Positions 40,869 through 51,921 of a DNA stretch of 64,000 bases are shown here, piece after piece (the stretch's first letter is position 1; every line of letters starts with the position of its first letter). The notes under the pieces were generated by a model. It did not search any database and was not told where the DNA came from. It was given only the letters and a program-made list of their open reading frames with translations. Source of the DNA: Hyphomicrobium sp. (GTDB lineage: Bacteria > Pseudomonadota > Alphaproteobacteria > Rhizobiales > Hyphomicrobiaceae); NCBI GenBank assembly GCA_030148425.1, contig JASBTM010000001.1, forward strand, positions 62,001 to 126,000, given 5' to 3'. The translations under genes were made by a program, and so were the position numbers.

Positions 40869-42773
40869 GTGAACATTCTCGCGAAGAGCAGGCCGGTTCC
40901 AGCAGCCGCGCAGGATGGAACTCCATCTCAGCCAATCGCATCGGCGTATGTTGCGGCATCCTACCCCCTCGGCATCTCAAAGCCTGCCTCCGGCGGCCAA
41001 GCTCCGGTTTTCGTTCCCGCAGCCTATCCCCTCGGGATATCGGCGAAGCCCGCGAGCCAAGCGAAGCAGGTTGTGTCCGAGGCGACAGAACTCACGGACG
41101 GCTTCCACCTCGTCACCGATGCGCTGAAGCTCAACGGCATCGACACGATCTATGGCGTGCCGGGCATTCCGATCACCGATCTCGGCCGTCTTGCGCAGGC
41201 GGAAGGCATGCGCGTGATTTCATTCCGCCACGAGCAGAACGCCGGCAATGCCGCTGCGATCGCTGGCTATCTGACCAAGAAGCCGGGCATCTGCCTGACT
41301 GTTTCGGCGCCGGGCTTTCTCAACGGCCTTACGGCGCTGGCCAATGCCACCACCAACTGTTTCCCGATGATCCTGATCTCCGGCTCGTCCGAACGCGAGA
41401 TCGTCGACCTGCAGCAGGGCGACTACGAGGAGATGGATCAGCTTGCGATCGCCAAGCCGCTCTGCAAAGCGGCATTTCGGGTGCTGCACGCGGCGGACAT
41501 CGGCATCGGCGTCGCTCGTGCGATCCGTGCAGCTGTCTCGGGCCGTCCGGGCGGTGTCTATCTGGATCTACCTGCGAAGCTTTTCGGACAGACGATTGCT
41601 GCAGCGACTGGGCAGAAGTCGCTCGTCAAAGTCATCGACGCCGCCCCGGCGCAAATTCCGGGCAAGGATGCCATCAACCGCGCGCTCGACGTTTTGAAGA
41701 GCGCCAAGCGTCCGTTGATCATTCTCGGTAAGGGCGCGTCCTACGCTCAGGCTGACGAAACGATCCGCGCGCTCGTCGAAAAGAGCGGCATTCCGTTTCT
41801 ACCGATGAGCATGGCGAAGGGACTGTTGCCCGATACGCATCCACAATGCGCGGGCGCTGCGCGCTCGACGGCACTCAAGGATAGCGACGTTGTGCTGCTC
41901 GTCGGGGCCCGCCTCAACTGGCTTCTGTCGCATGGCAAAGGCAAGTCTTGGGGCGACGCGCCGAAGAAGTTCATTCAAGTCGATATCGAACCGAGAGAAA
42001 TGGACTCGAACGTCGAGATCGCTGCGCCAATCGTCGGCGACATCGGTTCTGTCGCCGCGGCTCTCCTTGATGGCATGGGCAGCAACTGGCAGCCACCGCC
42101 ATCCGAATGGACGAGCGCGCTCAAGGCCAAAAAAGAAGAAAACATCGCCAAGATGGCGCCTAAGCTCGTCGCGACTCCGTCGCCGATGGATTTTCACAGT
42201 GCGCTTGGCGCGCTCCGTACCGTCATCAAAGAAAGGCCGGACGCGATCTTCGTCAACGAGGGCGCCAACACGCTCGACCTCGCGCGCGGCGTCATCGATA
42301 TGTATCAGCCGAGAAAGCGTCTCGACGTCGGGACTTGGGGCGTCATGGGCATCGGCATGGGCTTCGCCGTTGCGGCCGCAATTGAAACCGGCAAGCCGGT
42401 TCTCGCGCTCGAAGGCGATAGCGCTTTCGGTTTCTGCGGCATGGAAGTCGAGACCATCTGCCGGTACGAGCTGCCGGTTTGCGTCGTAATCTTCAATAAC
42501 GACGGCATTTATCGCGGCACCGACGTCGATCCGACAGGCCGCGATCCCGGCACGACCGTCTTCGTCAAAGGTTCTCGCTACGACAAGATGATGGAAGCGT
42601 TCGGCGGCGTCGGCGTCGTCGCGACGACGCCTGCGGAACTGAAGCGCGCTGTTGATACCGCGATGGATAGCGGCAAGCCGACCCTCATCAACGCCATCAT
42701 CGACCCGAAGGCTGGCACCGAAAGCGGCCGGATCGGCAATCTCAATCCTAAGAGCGCACTGAAAGCAAAGTAG
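40869..42773 (+). CDS. oxc: oxalyl-CoA decarboxylase with repeat-bearing N-terminal extension
   Basis: 634 residues from GTG with AAGGAGGA at optimal distance. Homology to Oxalobacter OXC starts near residue 72 ([13 protein letters not shown]). Intact features: cofactor Glu in [13 protein letters not shown], substrate loop [41 protein letters not shown] motif [19 protein letters not shown]. It decarboxylates oxalyl-CoA to formyl-CoA in the cytosol. The first 70 residues hold two near-copies of [10 protein letters not shown] (residues 32-41 and 53-63), rich in Ala, Pro and Ser; the family normally has about 568 residues and no such extension. Operon partner: frc copy 2, 58 bases downstream. 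Confidence 0.95.
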   Translation: MNILAKSRPVPAAAQDGTPSQPIASAYVAASYPLGISKPASGGQAPVFVPAAYPLGISAKPASQAKQVVSEATELTDGFHLVTDALKLNGIDTIYGVPGIPITDLGRLAQAEGMRVISFRHEQNAGNAAAIAGYLTKKPGICLTVSAPGFLNGLTALANATTNCFPMILISGSSEREIVDLQQGDYEEMDQLAIAKPLCKAAFRVLHAADIGIGVARAIRAAVSGRPGGVYLDLPAKLFGQTIAAATGQKSLVKVIDAAPAQIPGKDAINRALDVLKSAKRPLIILGKGASYAQADETIRALVEKSGIPFLPMSMAKGLLPDTHPQCAGAARSTALKDSDVVLLVGARLNWLLSHGKGKSWGDAPKKFIQVDIEPREMDSNVEIAAPIVGDIGSVAAALLDGMGSNWQPPPSEWTSALKAKKEENIAKMAPKLVATPSPMDFHSALGALRTVIKERPDAIFVNEGANTLDLARGVIDMYQPRKRLDVGTWGVMGIGMGFAVAAAIETGKPVLALEGDSAFGFCGMEVETICRYELPVCVVIFNNDGIYRGTDVDPTGRDPGTTVFVKGSRYDKMMEAFGGVGVVATTPAELKRAVDTAMDSGKPTLINAIIDPKAGTESGRIGNLNPKSALKAK

Positions 42774-42831
42774 GCCGGACCCACGGGTTCCGGTCGATCA
42801 AAGAAACGTTCGAGCAAGGAGATACGCGCCA

Positions 42832-44082
42832 ATGACGAAAGCTCTGGAAGGCATCAAGATCATCGATTTCACGCATGTGCAGGCTGGCCCTGCATGCACG
42901 CAGCTTCTCGCATGGTATGGGGCCGACGTCATAAAGGTCGAGCGTCCAGGTTCTGGCGACGTGACGCGCAACCAGCTTCGCGACATCCCCGATGCAGATG
43001 CGCTCTATTTCACGATGCTGAATTCCAACAAGCGTTCGCTGACGCTCGACACGAAGAAGCCTGAGGGGAAGGAAGTCCTTGAGAAGTTGATCAAGGTCTC
43101 CGACGTGATGGTCGAGAACTTCGGTCCCGGCGCGCTCGATCGTATGGGCTTTTCGTGGAAGCGCATCCTGGAGCTTAATCCGAAAATGATCCTCGCCTCG
43201 GTGAAGGGTTTCTCCGACGGGCATCACTATGACGACCTCAAGGTCTACGAGAACGTGGCGCAGTGCGCCGGTGGCGCGGCATCGACGACGGGTTTCTGGG
43301 ATGGACCGCCGGTCATCAGCGCCGCTGCGCTCGGCGACAGCAATACCGGCATGCATCTCGCCATCGGAATTCTCACGGCACTGCGCCAGCGCGATAAGAC
43401 CGGCGCCGGGCAGAAGGTTGCCGTTTCGATGCAGGACAGCGTGCTGAACCTTTGCCGCGTGAAGCTGCGCGACCAGCAGCGCCTCGATCGCGTCGGCTAT
43501 CTCGAAGAATATCCGCAGTATCCGCACGGCTCGTTTTCGGACGTCGTGCCGCGCGGCGGGAATGCCGGCGGCGGCGGACAGCCGGGTTGGATTTTGAAAT
43601 GCAAGGGCTGGCAGACAGATCCCAACGCCTACATTTATTTCACCATCCAGGGTCACGCCTGGGAGCCGATCTGCGATGCCATCGGCAAACCGGAATGGAA
43701 GACCGATCCGGCTTACACCACAGCGAGAGCCCGCCAGCCGCATATCGTCGAAATCTTCGGGACGATCGAAGCTTGGCTCGCCGACAAGACGAAGTTCGAA
43801 GCGGTCGATATCCTGCGCAAGCACGATATCCCGTGCGCGCCGGTTCTCTCGATGAAGGAACTGGCCGACGATCCGTCTTTGCGCGAGAGCGGTACGATTA
43901 CCGAAGTCGAGCACAAAGTCCGCGGCAAGTACCTGACCGTCGGCAGCCCGATCAAGTTCTCTGACATGAAGGTCGAGATCACCGGATCTCCGCTGCTCGG
44001 CGAGCACACCGAAGAGGTGTTGGCCGAACTCGGATACTCACGCGACGGCATTCAGCAGCTCCACGCGGCAAACGCAGTCTAG
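42832..44082 (+). CDS. frc: formyl-CoA:oxalate CoA-transferase, copy 2
   Basis: 416 residues with GAGCAAGGAG upstream. Catalytic Asp169 in LGDSNTGMH and glycine loop [10 protein letters not shown] agree with Oxalobacter FRC, to which it is closer than copy 1. Residue 48 is Gln (VTRNQLRD) instead of the Trp I recall in Oxalobacter FRC. Together with Oxc it forms the oxalate cycle: oxalate + formyl-CoA gives oxalyl-CoA + formate, then decarboxylation regenerates formyl-CoA. Terminator follows 40 bases after the stop. Confidence 0.93.
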   Translation: MTKALEGIKIIDFTHVQAGPACTQLLAWYGADVIKVERPGSGDVTRNQLRDIPDADALYFTMLNSNKRSLTLDTKKPEGKEVLEKLIKVSDVMVENFGPGALDRMGFSWKRILELNPKMILASVKGFSDGHHYDDLKVYENVAQCAGGAASTTGFWDGPPVISAAALGDSNTGMHLAIGILTALRQRDKTGAGQKVAVSMQDSVLNLCRVKLRDQQRLDRVGYLEEYPQYPHGSFSDVVPRGGNAGGGGQPGWILKCKGWQTDPNAYIYFTIQGHAWEPICDAIGKPEWKTDPAYTTARARQPHIVEIFGTIEAWLADKTKFEAVDILRKHDIPCAPVLSMKELADDPSLRESGTITEVEHKVRGKYLTVGSPIKFSDMKVEITGSPLLGEHTEEVLAELGYSRDGIQQLHAANAV

Positions 44083-44122
44083 ACCATATTACCCCACGTC
44101 CACTTTCCTCCTCCTAACAACT

Positions 44123-44153
44123 GGCAACGTCCCGCGAGGGCGTTGCCTTTTTT
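44123..44153 (+). terminator. intrinsic terminator of the oxc-frc operon
   Basis: GGCAACG / CGTTGCC stem with an inner CCC/GGG pair, followed by T6. Clear Rho-independent terminator separating the oxalate genes from the PAS gene. Confidence 0.9.
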
Positions 44154-44180
44154 GCAAAGGTTCGATTGAGGAGACCGGCT

Positions 44181-44654
44181 ATGCAGACGTCAACAGATCT
44201 CACCGATCTCGTTTCGGCCGTAGGCGATGCAATCGTCGTGTCCGATGCTTCCGGCGCGATCACGTTATGGAACAAGGCCGCGGAACGACTATTCGGATAT
44301 ACGGAGGCCGAGGCGCTGGGCGGATCGCTGGACCTCATAATTCCAGAGCGCCAGCGCGAGCGGCACTGGTATGGATACGCAAAGACGATAGAGACCGGCG
44401 TGACACGCTATGGAAGCGATGTGCTGCAGGTGCCAGCGATCGACAAGTCCGGCCGTCAATTCTCGATCGCGTTCACGGTCGCGTTGCTTCATTCGGCCGA
44501 CAACAAAGTCTCCGGGATCGCCGCAGTCATCCGCGATGATACGCGGCGCTTCGAGAAGGAGCGGGCACAGCGCAAGCGGATTGCCGAGCTCGAAGCGATG
44601 TTGGCCCACGCGGCCAAGTTGGCGGCGGCCAATTCACCAAGCCGTCAAACGTGA
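44181..44654 (+). CDS. PAS-domain protein
   Basis: 157 residues, ATG after GAGGAGACC. One PAS domain covers about 8-125 (DAIVVSDASGAITLWNKAAE, PAIDKSGRQFSIAFTVALL), followed by a short helical tail (FEKERAQRKRIAELEAMLAH). There is no kinase, GGDEF or DNA-binding domain. It probably works as a small-molecule or redox sensor for another protein. Its start is within 30 bases of the oxc-frc terminator, so partial read-through is possible. Confidence 0.8.
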   Translation: MQTSTDLTDLVSAVGDAIVVSDASGAITLWNKAAERLFGYTEAEALGGSLDLIIPERQRERHWYGYAKTIETGVTRYGSDVLQVPAIDKSGRQFSIAFTVALLHSADNKVSGIAAVIRDDTRRFEKERAQRKRIAELEAMLAHAAKLAAANSPSRQT

Positions 44655-44675
44655 ATCCAGCAGAAGGCAAGCGTC

Positions 44676-45068
44676 ATGGAGACAGGCATCTTCGAAAGTT
44701 CGACACGAACATCCGGTGACCTCGCAGCCATCTTCGAATGCGACGAGGATGGAGGCTACTTCTACCTTTTCGATCTGACGAAAGCGAAGGGACAGCAGGC
44801 GCGGGCCGTGATTGCGGTCAGCGAACGCGGCGTCGCCTTCGAAGGATCAGATGTCACGGTCGGTTGGAATGCTTCCGAAGACATCGCCGGTCTTTGTATT
44901 CGCGGCGATTTATGGGCTGCCTTCGATCAACATGGCCACTGCTACGGGGGTAGCTATGGCATGCAAGCGTCGCCGGGCATTTCATCCGAAGTGAGCAGGA
45001 GGTTCTATTCGGACGCCGGGCTCGGGCTTCCTCCGGACGGAAGAGATGTCCATGCGGCGAGCCGGTAG
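44676..45068 (+). CDS. hypothetical protein, possibly DUF2251-like
   Basis: 130 residues, 21 bases after the PAS gene. The core AAIFECDEDGGYFYLFDL and LWAAFDQHGHCYGGSY resemble what I remember of the DUF2251 family (FEDDGxTGYFYA...), which is uncharacterised; this link is weak. No signal peptide or membrane segment. Co-directional with the PAS gene, so probably in one transcript. Confidence 0.5.
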   Translation: METGIFESSTRTSGDLAAIFECDEDGGYFYLFDLTKAKGQQARAVIAVSERGVAFEGSDVTVGWNASEDIAGLCIRGDLWAAFDQHGHCYGGSYGMQASPGISSEVSRRFYSDAGLGLPPDGRDVHAASR

Positions 45069-45383
45069 GGGTCGATGGCTGTTGTCAAATCGTAACGTTG
45101 CCATTTTAACCGCGAACGGGCGGCAGGTATCCGTAGGTTCGTAGCCTCGGTCTTTGGGTGAGGGCGCTGCACGGCAATTATGTCCCGCCATTGGTTCACA
45201 CTCTTGCCATAGGCCGGAGTGCGATGGCGAGCGTTCGCATTGTCAGCGGGAGTAATCACACGGAGACACGGTTTCAGAGGCATTCCGCCCAGAGGGCAAG
45301 TGTCGTTTTGGCGTTGGCTCTCTTACTCGATTTGGTTGCCATCGATATGGCCCGCTCGCAGCCGAAAGAACTCAGTCGGAAAT
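45069..45383. other. intergenic stretch between convergent genes
   Basis: About 315 bases between the DUF2251-like gene and the end of the second RND gene. No hairpin, repeat or RNA gene is apparent. Confidence 0.4.
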
Positions 45384-48300
45384 TCATTTCTGGCTTTCCG
45401 ATATTTCAGGACGCGTCTGTATTACCTTGGCGCTCGGCCGGGTGGATGGCCTCAACCATTCTCGGAGTGCTTGGAAGGTCACGTAAAGCGGCGGGATTGC
45501 AAATATCCCGATGAATGACGCGAAAATCATTCCGCCGAACACTGGTGTGCCGACATTCCGGCGTGCAAGCTCTGCGGCTCCAACCGCAACGACAAGCGGG
45601 AGCAAACCGAGAATAAAAGCGAACGAAGTCATCATGACCGGCCGGAATCTCAGTCGGCTACCTTCGATCGCCGCTTCTCGCAATTCCACGCCGCGCTCAC
45701 GCTGCTCTTTGGCGAACTCGACAATGAGAATGCCGTTCTTCGCGGCAAGTCCGATCAGCACGATCATGCCGATTTGACCGTAGAGGTCGAGCGTCAGGCC
45801 GCCCATCACGATGGCAGCGAATGCGCCGAACACGCCCACGCTAACCGACAGCAAGACAGGAACCGGAATAGTCCAGCTTTCATAGAGCGCGACGAGGAAG
45901 AGATAGGCGAAAAGCAACGCAAATCCCAAGATGATCGCTGTCTTGCCTTCAGCGCGCTTCTCCTGGAAGGCCGTATCTGTCCATTCGCCTGCGTAACCGT
46001 CAGGCAGCGTACGCGCAGCGACGGCTTGCATCGCGTTGAGAGCTTGGCCTGAAGATACGCCAGCCGCCGGGCTTCCTTGAACGGTCACGGCGCGAAGATT
46101 GTTATAGCGAATGATCGCCGATGGACCGATGACCGGACGCACCTCGACTAAGCTGCGCAAGGCAATCATCTCACCTTTCTCGTTTCGCACGTTGATTCGA
46201 TAAATGTCGTCGATGCTTGTGCGATCGGCAGCATCGGCCTGCACCTGAACCTGCCATGTCCGACCAAAGAGGTTCATATTGTTGACGAAGTATCCGCCGA
46301 GCGACGCCTGCAACGCTTGGAAGACGTCGCTGAGCTTCACGCCGAGAACCTGAACTTTGTCACGATCGATATCGAGATAGATCGAAGGGTTCGTCGCGGA
46401 ATATGTGCTGAAGACGCGCGACAGCTTCGGATCCTGGTTCGCTGCAACGAGTAATCCTCGCAGCACCTGCGCCAACGCTTTCGGATCGCCGCCGCGCAGA
46501 TCTTTCAGAACATAGGCGAAGCCGCCGCCCGAGCCGAGGCCGATGATCGGTGGGGGCGCCAACGGTACAACGGTTCCGCCTGCGATCTCACGAAACTTAG
46601 GCCCCAGTCGCGCGATCAGCGCATTGACACCTTGCGAGCGATCCTTCCGCTCCGCAAACGGCTTGAGCGTCACGACCATGAAAGCGCCGTTAGCCTGGGA
46701 ATAATTGTCGATGAAGTTAAGACCGATGACCGAAGTAACATCTTGAACTGCAGACTCACCCTTCAGAATTTCCTCGGCCTGCTTGACGACATTGGTGGTG
46801 CGCACAACCGATGCGCCTCCTGGAAGCTGCGCGATGACGAACAGCGCGCCCTGGTCATCTTCTGGGAGGAAGCCCGTTGGTGTGACTCTCGACAGAGCGT
46901 AGATCCCGATGCCGGAGATCGCCACGAGCGCAAGACCGATAAGCGAAAACCGAAGCGTGCGTGCGACTGCGGCGCCATAGGCATCTCGGATGTAATCGAT
47001 GCCCCTCATAATTGCGCCGATCGGACCTCTCCGCGGTCCGTGATGCGGCTTTATGAAAATGCCGCACAGCGCCGGCGAAAGCGTGAGCGCGTTGATGGCG
47101 GACAGGAACATCGATACCGCAATTGTGACGGCGAACTGTCGAAATAGTTCGCCCGAAATTCCGGGAATGAACGCGACCGGCACGAACACGGAAAGAAGTA
47201 CGAGCGTAATGGCGATGATCGGCGCGGTAATTTCCTGCATGGCGAGCTTGGTCGCTTCAGCAGGCGATAGCTCAGGGCGCTCCTCCATGACGCGCTCGAC
47301 ATTCTCAACAACGACGATGGCATCGTCGACGACGATGCCTATCGCCAAGACAATCGCGAGCAAGGACACGGTATTTGCCGAATAGCCGATGGCGAGCAGG
47401 ACAATGAACGTGCCGATGAGGCTCACCGGCACTGCGAGCGTCGGAATCAACGTTGCGCGAACGCTGCCGAGGAAGAGATAAACAACAAGGACGACGAGAA
47501 TGAATGCTTCAATGAGCGTCTTCTGGACTTCGTGAATGGTGTCGGTGACGAACTCCGTCGGATCGTAAGTCACTTTCCAGGCGAGATCCGCCGGAAATCG
47601 CTCCTTCGCAGCCTCAAGTTTGGCCTTGACTTCCTTCAACGTCGCAATGGCGTTGGCACCAGGCGCTTGGTAGATGGCGATAACTGCAGCAGGGCCGCCA
47701 TTGAAAAGCGTCTCGCGGTCGAGATTGGCGGCGCCAAGTTCGAGACGCGCTACGTCTCCTAGCCGCAGAACGGATCCGTCAGCGTTCGTTCGTAGCACGA
47801 TCTTTTCGAAATCGGCGACGCTGTTGAGACGCCCCTTCGTTTGCAGATTGAGTTGAAGCTGCTGCTCGTTCGATATCGGGCGTGCGCCGATGCGTCCGAC
47901 CGCTGCTTGAATATTCTGCGCCTGGATCGCATTGATGATGTCGCCAGTCGTGAGGTTAAGCCCGGAGATCCTGTCGGTCCGTATCCAGGCACGCATGGCA
48001 TAATCCTGCGGCCCCCATAGCGTTGCGTCGCCGACGCCCGGCGTGCTTTTGATCTGATCGAGCAGGTTGATCGTAACGTAATTGGAGAGAAAAAGCGGAT
48101 CGTATGTATGCTTCGGGGAGTAGACCGCGATGACCCCCAAAAGTGCCGATGACTTCTTTTTCACCGACACGCCCTGGCGCTGCACTTCGGGTGGCAGGCT
48201 GGACAAAGCGACCTGCACTCGATTGTTGACATTGACGGTATTGATGTCGGGATTGGTGCCGAGTTCAAACGAGCAGATGAGCGTATAGCTGCCGTCGTCG

Positions 48301-48551
48301 CCGCTGACGCTCTTCATATAAATCATCTTGTCGACGCCGACGACCTGCGCCTCAATGGGTTGCGCCACGGTCGCGTCGACGACACCAGAATTAGCACCGG
48401 GATAGGACGTCGTGACCTGCACCTGCGGAGGAACGATATCTGGGTATTGCGCCAAAGGTATCGCATAGAGCGCGAGCGCACCGGCAATCGTAGTGACGAT
48501 TGCGATGACAATTGCCAATCGAGGGCGATCGACGAAAATGGCGGAGAGCAT
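45384..48551 (-). CDS. RND-family efflux permease (HAE1 type)
   Basis: 1055 residues, full length. Starts [19 protein letters not shown]. The TM4 proton relay is intact ([18 protein letters not shown], two Asp). The [20 protein letters not shown] motif and C-terminal [20 protein letters not shown] match AcrB/MexB. It exports hydrophobic or cationic compounds by proton antiport. The adaptor precedes it by 3 bases on the same strand. No outer membrane factor is encoded next to it. Confidence 0.94.
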   Translation of the reverse strand: MLSAIFVDRPRLAIVIAIVTTIAGALALYAIPLAQYPDIVPPQVQVTTSYPGANSGVVDATVAQPIEAQVVGVDKMIYMKSVSGDDGSYTLICSFELGTNPDINTVNVNNRVQVALSSLPPEVQRQGVSVKKKSSALLGVIAVYSPKHTYDPLFLSNYVTINLLDQIKSTPGVGDATLWGPQDYAMRAWIRTDRISGLNLTTGDIINAIQAQNIQAAVGRIGARPISNEQQLQLNLQTKGRLNSVADFEKIVLRTNADGSVLRLGDVARLELGAANLDRETLFNGGPAAVIAIYQAPGANAIATLKEVKAKLEAAKERFPADLAWKVTYDPTEFVTDTIHEVQKTLIEAFILVVLVVYLFLGSVRATLIPTLAVPVSLIGTFIVLLAIGYSANTVSLLAIVLAIGIVVDDAIVVVENVERVMEERPELSPAEATKLAMQEITAPIIAITLVLLSVFVPVAFIPGISGELFRQFAVTIAVSMFLSAINALTLSPALCGIFIKPHHGPRRGPIGAIMRGIDYIRDAYGAAVARTLRFSLIGLALVAISGIGIYALSRVTPTGFLPEDDQGALFVIAQLPGGASVVRTTNVVKQAEEILKGESAVQDVTSVIGLNFIDNYSQANGAFMVVTLKPFAERKDRSQGVNALIARLGPKFREIAGGTVVPLAPPPIIGLGSGGGFAYVLKDLRGGDPKALAQVLRGLLVAANQDPKLSRVFSTYSATNPSIYLDIDRDKVQVLGVKLSDVFQALQASLGGYFVNNMNLFGRTWQVQVQADAADRTSIDDIYRINVRNEKGEMIALRSLVEVRPVIGPSAIIRYNNLRAVTVQGSPAAGVSSGQALNAMQAVAARTLPDGYAGEWTDTAFQEKRAEGKTAIILGFALLFAYLFLVALYESWTIPVPVLLSVSVGVFGAFAAIVMGGLTLDLYGQIGMIVLIGLAAKNGILIVEFAKEQRERGVELREAAIEGSRLRFRPVMMTSFAFILGLLPLVVAVGAAELARRNVGTPVFGGMIFASFIGIFAIPPLYVTFQALREWLRPSTRPSAKVIQTRPEISESQK

Positions 48552-48554
48552 CTA

Positions 48555-49661
48555 TCAACTCCGGTCTGTCATTCGCGGAACCGGCGTTGCAATCACTGGG
48601 GAGCCGGATCGAACTCCCTGTAAGCCTTCGACGATGACCTCTTCGCCTCCGGAAAGGCCGCCCTCAACGACGATGCCATTCCCCATCTCTCCACCTGTTT
48701 TAATTCTACGAACCGCCGCCTTGCCATCGTCGACGATAAAGACATAAACGCCTTCCTGATCGGCAATGAGCGCCGCTTGGGGAACGACGACCTTATCTAT
48801 CGGCTTTCCAGTTTCGACTCCGACGCGTACAAATTGCCCATCGATCAAAGCGCCATTCGGATTTGGAAAGCTCGCGCGTACAAGGACAGTGTCCGTCGAT
48901 CTATTAACGGTGACATCGACGAAATTGATGGTGCCGATTTGATCGTACGTGCTCTGATCCGCGAACCGAAGCGTAGCCTTAAGCTTAGTTGCGTCCGGCG
49001 CTTCGCCACTTTTCTGAAAGCGCAGGAATTCACGCTGACTGACAGGAAATGTCACGTACATCGGATCTTGACTGACGATAACTGTCAACGCTCCGGTATC
49101 GGGCCCGACGACATTTCCTTTCGTCACAGCCGATCGCCCAATCTTTCCGGCAACGGGCGCCGTGATGATAGTGTATCCGAGGTTGATCTGCGCTGTCTGC
49201 AGGTTGGCCTCGTTGACCAATATCGTACCTTTGGCCTGCTCGTCTGCGGCTAGAGCCTGATCGCGAGCGACTACGGTTCCAACGTCGCGCGCCAACAGAT
49301 CTTTCGCGCGATCGAGCTGGACTTCTGTCAGCACTTTAGCAGATTTACTTCGCTCAAGCGCGCCCTCGGCCTCGCTGACGGCCGCTTTAAAAAGGCCGTC
49401 TTCTATTCGAAAGAGAGACGCGCCGGCAGCGACCATTTCTCCTTCTTTGAATTCGATTGCATCCAGAAATCCCGTCACACGGGCGCGCACGTCGACCCGT
49501 TCGATCGCCTCTACGCGACCGACGAAGTCGAGCGCATTAGAAACCGGTTTAAGCTCGGCACGAACAACGCCGACGGAAATTTTCGGCGCATCACCCTGCT
49601 GTGCGAGCGTTGGAGCCGATGCAGTGAAGAGCGCGAATATGGCGAGTGTAGCAAGTCGCAT
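48555..49661 (-). CDS. RND efflux periplasmic adaptor (AcrA/MexA type)
   Basis: 368 residues, ATG after GGAGGCCGG. Signal peptide MRLATLAIFALFTASAPTLA. Lipoyl half 1 near FVGRVEAIERVDVRARVTGF, helical hairpin about 95-150, lipoyl half 2 with ITAPVAGKIGRSAVTKGNVV, then beta-barrel (TFPVSQREFLRFQ) and membrane-proximal domains (about 280-360). It joins the inner-membrane pump to an outer-membrane channel. First gene of this pump operon. Confidence 0.93.
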   Translation of the reverse strand: MRLATLAIFALFTASAPTLAQQGDAPKISVGVVRAELKPVSNALDFVGRVEAIERVDVRARVTGFLDAIEFKEGEMVAAGASLFRIEDGLFKAAVSEAEGALERSKSAKVLTEVQLDRAKDLLARDVGTVVARDQALAADEQAKGTILVNEANLQTAQINLGYTIITAPVAGKIGRSAVTKGNVVGPDTGALTVIVSQDPMYVTFPVSQREFLRFQKSGEAPDATKLKATLRFADQSTYDQIGTINFVDVTVNRSTDTVLVRASFPNPNGALIDGQFVRVGVETGKPIDKVVVPQAALIADQEGVYVFIVDDGKAAVRRIKTGGEMGNGIVVEGGLSGGEEVIVEGLQGVRSGSPVIATPVPRMTDRS

Positions 49662-49865
49662 TCCGGCCTCCCAACATTGTTTGGGGCTGCCGAGTTCCGG
49701 CCGCCATTAACATGCCTTCCCGGGTCGAGCATAAAATCTCATGATAATCGCACGAGACCATTCGGTCACTCCGTCATCGGATTAAAAGCCTAACATTGGC
49801 CCATTCGCTTATAACTTCACCTGAGTTGCTGTTTTCACTACGTCCATAGATGCGGTGCTCTATAT

Positions 49866-50930
49866 TCAAGCCGTTACGCTTCCGTCCTGTGATAGTGCGA
49901 CGGCGACCCATCTCCAGTTCGGGATGTGTGCGCAAACAATGATGATAATCACGAGAATGGGCACGCTCAGGAACATACCGGCGATTCCCCAAATCAGGCC
50001 CCAGAACGAAAGTGAGAGGATGATCGCGAAAGGGCTCATGTTAAGGCCTTTTCCCATGAGCATGGGCTCAAGAACGCTTCCGATTGCAACTTGTATGGCC
50101 GTGAGGCTGACGACCAGTATGATGAATGGCGTCAGAGAATCGAACTGCACGAGAGCCAGCAAACACGGAAATGCGACGGCGATGATCGAACCAATATTTG
50201 GTATATAGTTTAAAACAAATATGAGGAGAGCCCAGGTTTCGGCAAAGTCGACGCCCTCGAAACGCAACACCGCATAACATGCAACACCGGTAAGAACGCT
50301 GACGATCGTCTTGAACCAGATGTAGCGCCGGACGCTCCGAGAGATCTCTTTAAGGAGCGTGTTCGCGTCGGCCGCCTGAAGCGGATTCGAAAACATCGCA
50401 GAAATCTTGGCGCCCACATGCTCGCGCTCCACAAACAGGAATGCGACGTATGCGATGATGAGGAGCGTCGTGACGATCATTGACTGCGTCGAAGCCAAGA
50501 GCGTCGGCAGCCTTCCCATGACATCGAAGTCCGCGATAGCAGATCTGACTTTTGCAGAGCGATCCGGACCGAGCCACTCGGTGAGATCGCCAGCTATCGT
50601 CTCGAAACGCGCCAAGTATCGAGGCAACGTGGCACTTATCGCGTCAACTTGGCCGAGCAAAACGGTGAATATCAGATAGCCGCCTAGGCCGACGGTCGCC
50701 AACCCAAGCAAGGTGCCAAGCCATCGCGGCACGCGATAATCTCCAAACTTGATGCTAGAGAAACCCTGGACCATCGCCTCCATGATGTTCCAGAGGAATA
50801 TCGCCAGAGCCAACGGCAATAGAAACGGCCGGCCATAGATCAACCCGACGACCACGACGCCGAAAGCGATGATAAATAGGGCGACGCCCGACGCATGGGG
50901 GCTACTTCGCTCATCCGGGCTTCGGTTCAT
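49866..50930 (-). CDS. AI-2E (PerM/YdiK) family permease
   Basis: 354 residues from the ATG at 50930 (a TTG at 50954 would overlap the PPK2 gene). About eight transmembrane helices, with the family core PNIGSIIAVAFPCLLALVQF and a long soluble segment between helices 3 and 4 (about 70-150). The C-terminal part is GIAGMFLSVPILVIIIIV. This family exports or imports signal molecules or osmolytes; the ligand is unknown. It starts 4 bases after the PPK2 stop. Confidence 0.85.
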   Translation of the reverse strand: MNRSPDERSSPHASGVALFIIAFGVVVVGLIYGRPFLLPLALAIFLWNIMEAMVQGFSSIKFGDYRVPRWLGTLLGLATVGLGGYLIFTVLLGQVDAISATLPRYLARFETIAGDLTEWLGPDRSAKVRSAIADFDVMGRLPTLLASTQSMIVTTLLIIAYVAFLFVEREHVGAKISAMFSNPLQAADANTLLKEISRSVRRYIWFKTIVSVLTGVACYAVLRFEGVDFAETWALLIFVLNYIPNIGSIIAVAFPCLLALVQFDSLTPFIILVVSLTAIQVAIGSVLEPMLMGKGLNMSPFAIILSLSFWGLIWGIAGMFLSVPILVIIIIVCAHIPNWRWVAVALSQDGSVTA

Positions 50931-50934
50931 TTCA

Positions 50935-51768
50935 TCAATGTCGTTCAGGAACAAGCTTGAACGAGGGAGATTCGTGTTTCTTGGGTTTGCTGACGTCCCT
51001 CTTCGGCAGCTTTACCTTGTCGCGCTTGATTTCCTCGTATGGAATGAGACTCAGAAGATGCTCGATGATGTCGAGCCGCGCTTTCCTCTTGTCGTCCGAA
51101 TGCGCCACGTACCAGGGCGCCCACGCTGTGTCCGTCGCTCCAAACATGTCATCGCGCGCGTGCGTATATTCATCCCAGCGTGTGTAGGATTTCAGATCCA
51201 TATTCGACAGCTTCCAGATCTTGCGGCCATCGTCGATGCGCGCCTCGAGTCGGTGCGTTTGCTCGTCGGGACTGACCTCTAGCCAGTACTTAATCAGGAT
51301 GACGCCGGAATCGATGATTGCTTTCTCGACGGCAGGAACGATCCTCAAAAACCGTTCGACTTGCTTTTCCGAGCAGAAGCCCATGACGCGCTCGACGCCA
51401 GCGCGATTGTACCAGCTGCGATCGAAGATCACGATCTCGCCGCCCGCCGGAAGGTGGGGAAGATAGCGCTGAATGTACATTTGAGATTTTTCGCGCTCAG
51501 TCGGCGCCGGAAGCGCCACGACGCGAAAGACGCGCGGACTGACCCTTGCCGTAATAGCTTTTATCGTGCCGCCCTTCCCGGCACCGTCTCTACCTTCGAA
51601 GACAATACAAATCTTTTTCTGCTCGTGGCGAACCCATTCCTGCAATTTTACGAGTTCGGCATGCAGCCGCTTGAGCTCGCGTTCGTAATCCTTTCGCTTC
51701 AGTTTGAGATTACCAGAGGGTCGTTCGTCCTCGAGCGTGGGAGCATGAGTGCTCTTGCTGTCTTCCAT
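50935..51768 (-). CDS. ppk2: polyphosphate kinase 2 (PPK2)
   Basis: 277 residues from MEDSKST, with GAGGTAACGAC upstream. Walker A GRDGAGKGGT, lid motif DRSWYNRAGVERVMGFC and LPAPTEREKSQMYIQRYLPH are class I PPK2 signatures. It transfers phosphate from polyphosphate to ADP or GDP, and the reverse. The tail is Lys/Pro-rich (PKRDVSKPKKHESPS). It is the first gene before the AI-2E permease in a run of minus-strand genes that also includes Ca2+ and sulfate transporters. Confidence 0.92.
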   Translation of the reverse strand: MEDSKSTHAPTLEDERPSGNLKLKRKDYERELKRLHAELVKLQEWVRHEQKKICIVFEGRDGAGKGGTIKAITARVSPRVFRVVALPAPTEREKSQMYIQRYLPHLPAGGEIVIFDRSWYNRAGVERVMGFCSEKQVERFLRIVPAVEKAIIDSGVILIKYWLEVSPDEQTHRLEARIDDGRKIWKLSNMDLKSYTRWDEYTHARDDMFGATDTAWAPWYVAHSDDKRKARLDIIEHLLSLIPYEEIKRDKVKLPKRDVSKPKKHESPSFKLVPERH

Positions 51769-51921
51769 GTCGTTACCTCGGCTGACCGCGTGCCCCGCCG
51801 CCGCCACTCGCAACAATTCTATACTCGCTGCCGATATTCTTCGCATCAGAAAGATCCGACAACGGTCTATCTATCGAATTCGATATTGCGACGCGAAGAG
51901 CAGGCACTTCTGAAACGGAAA

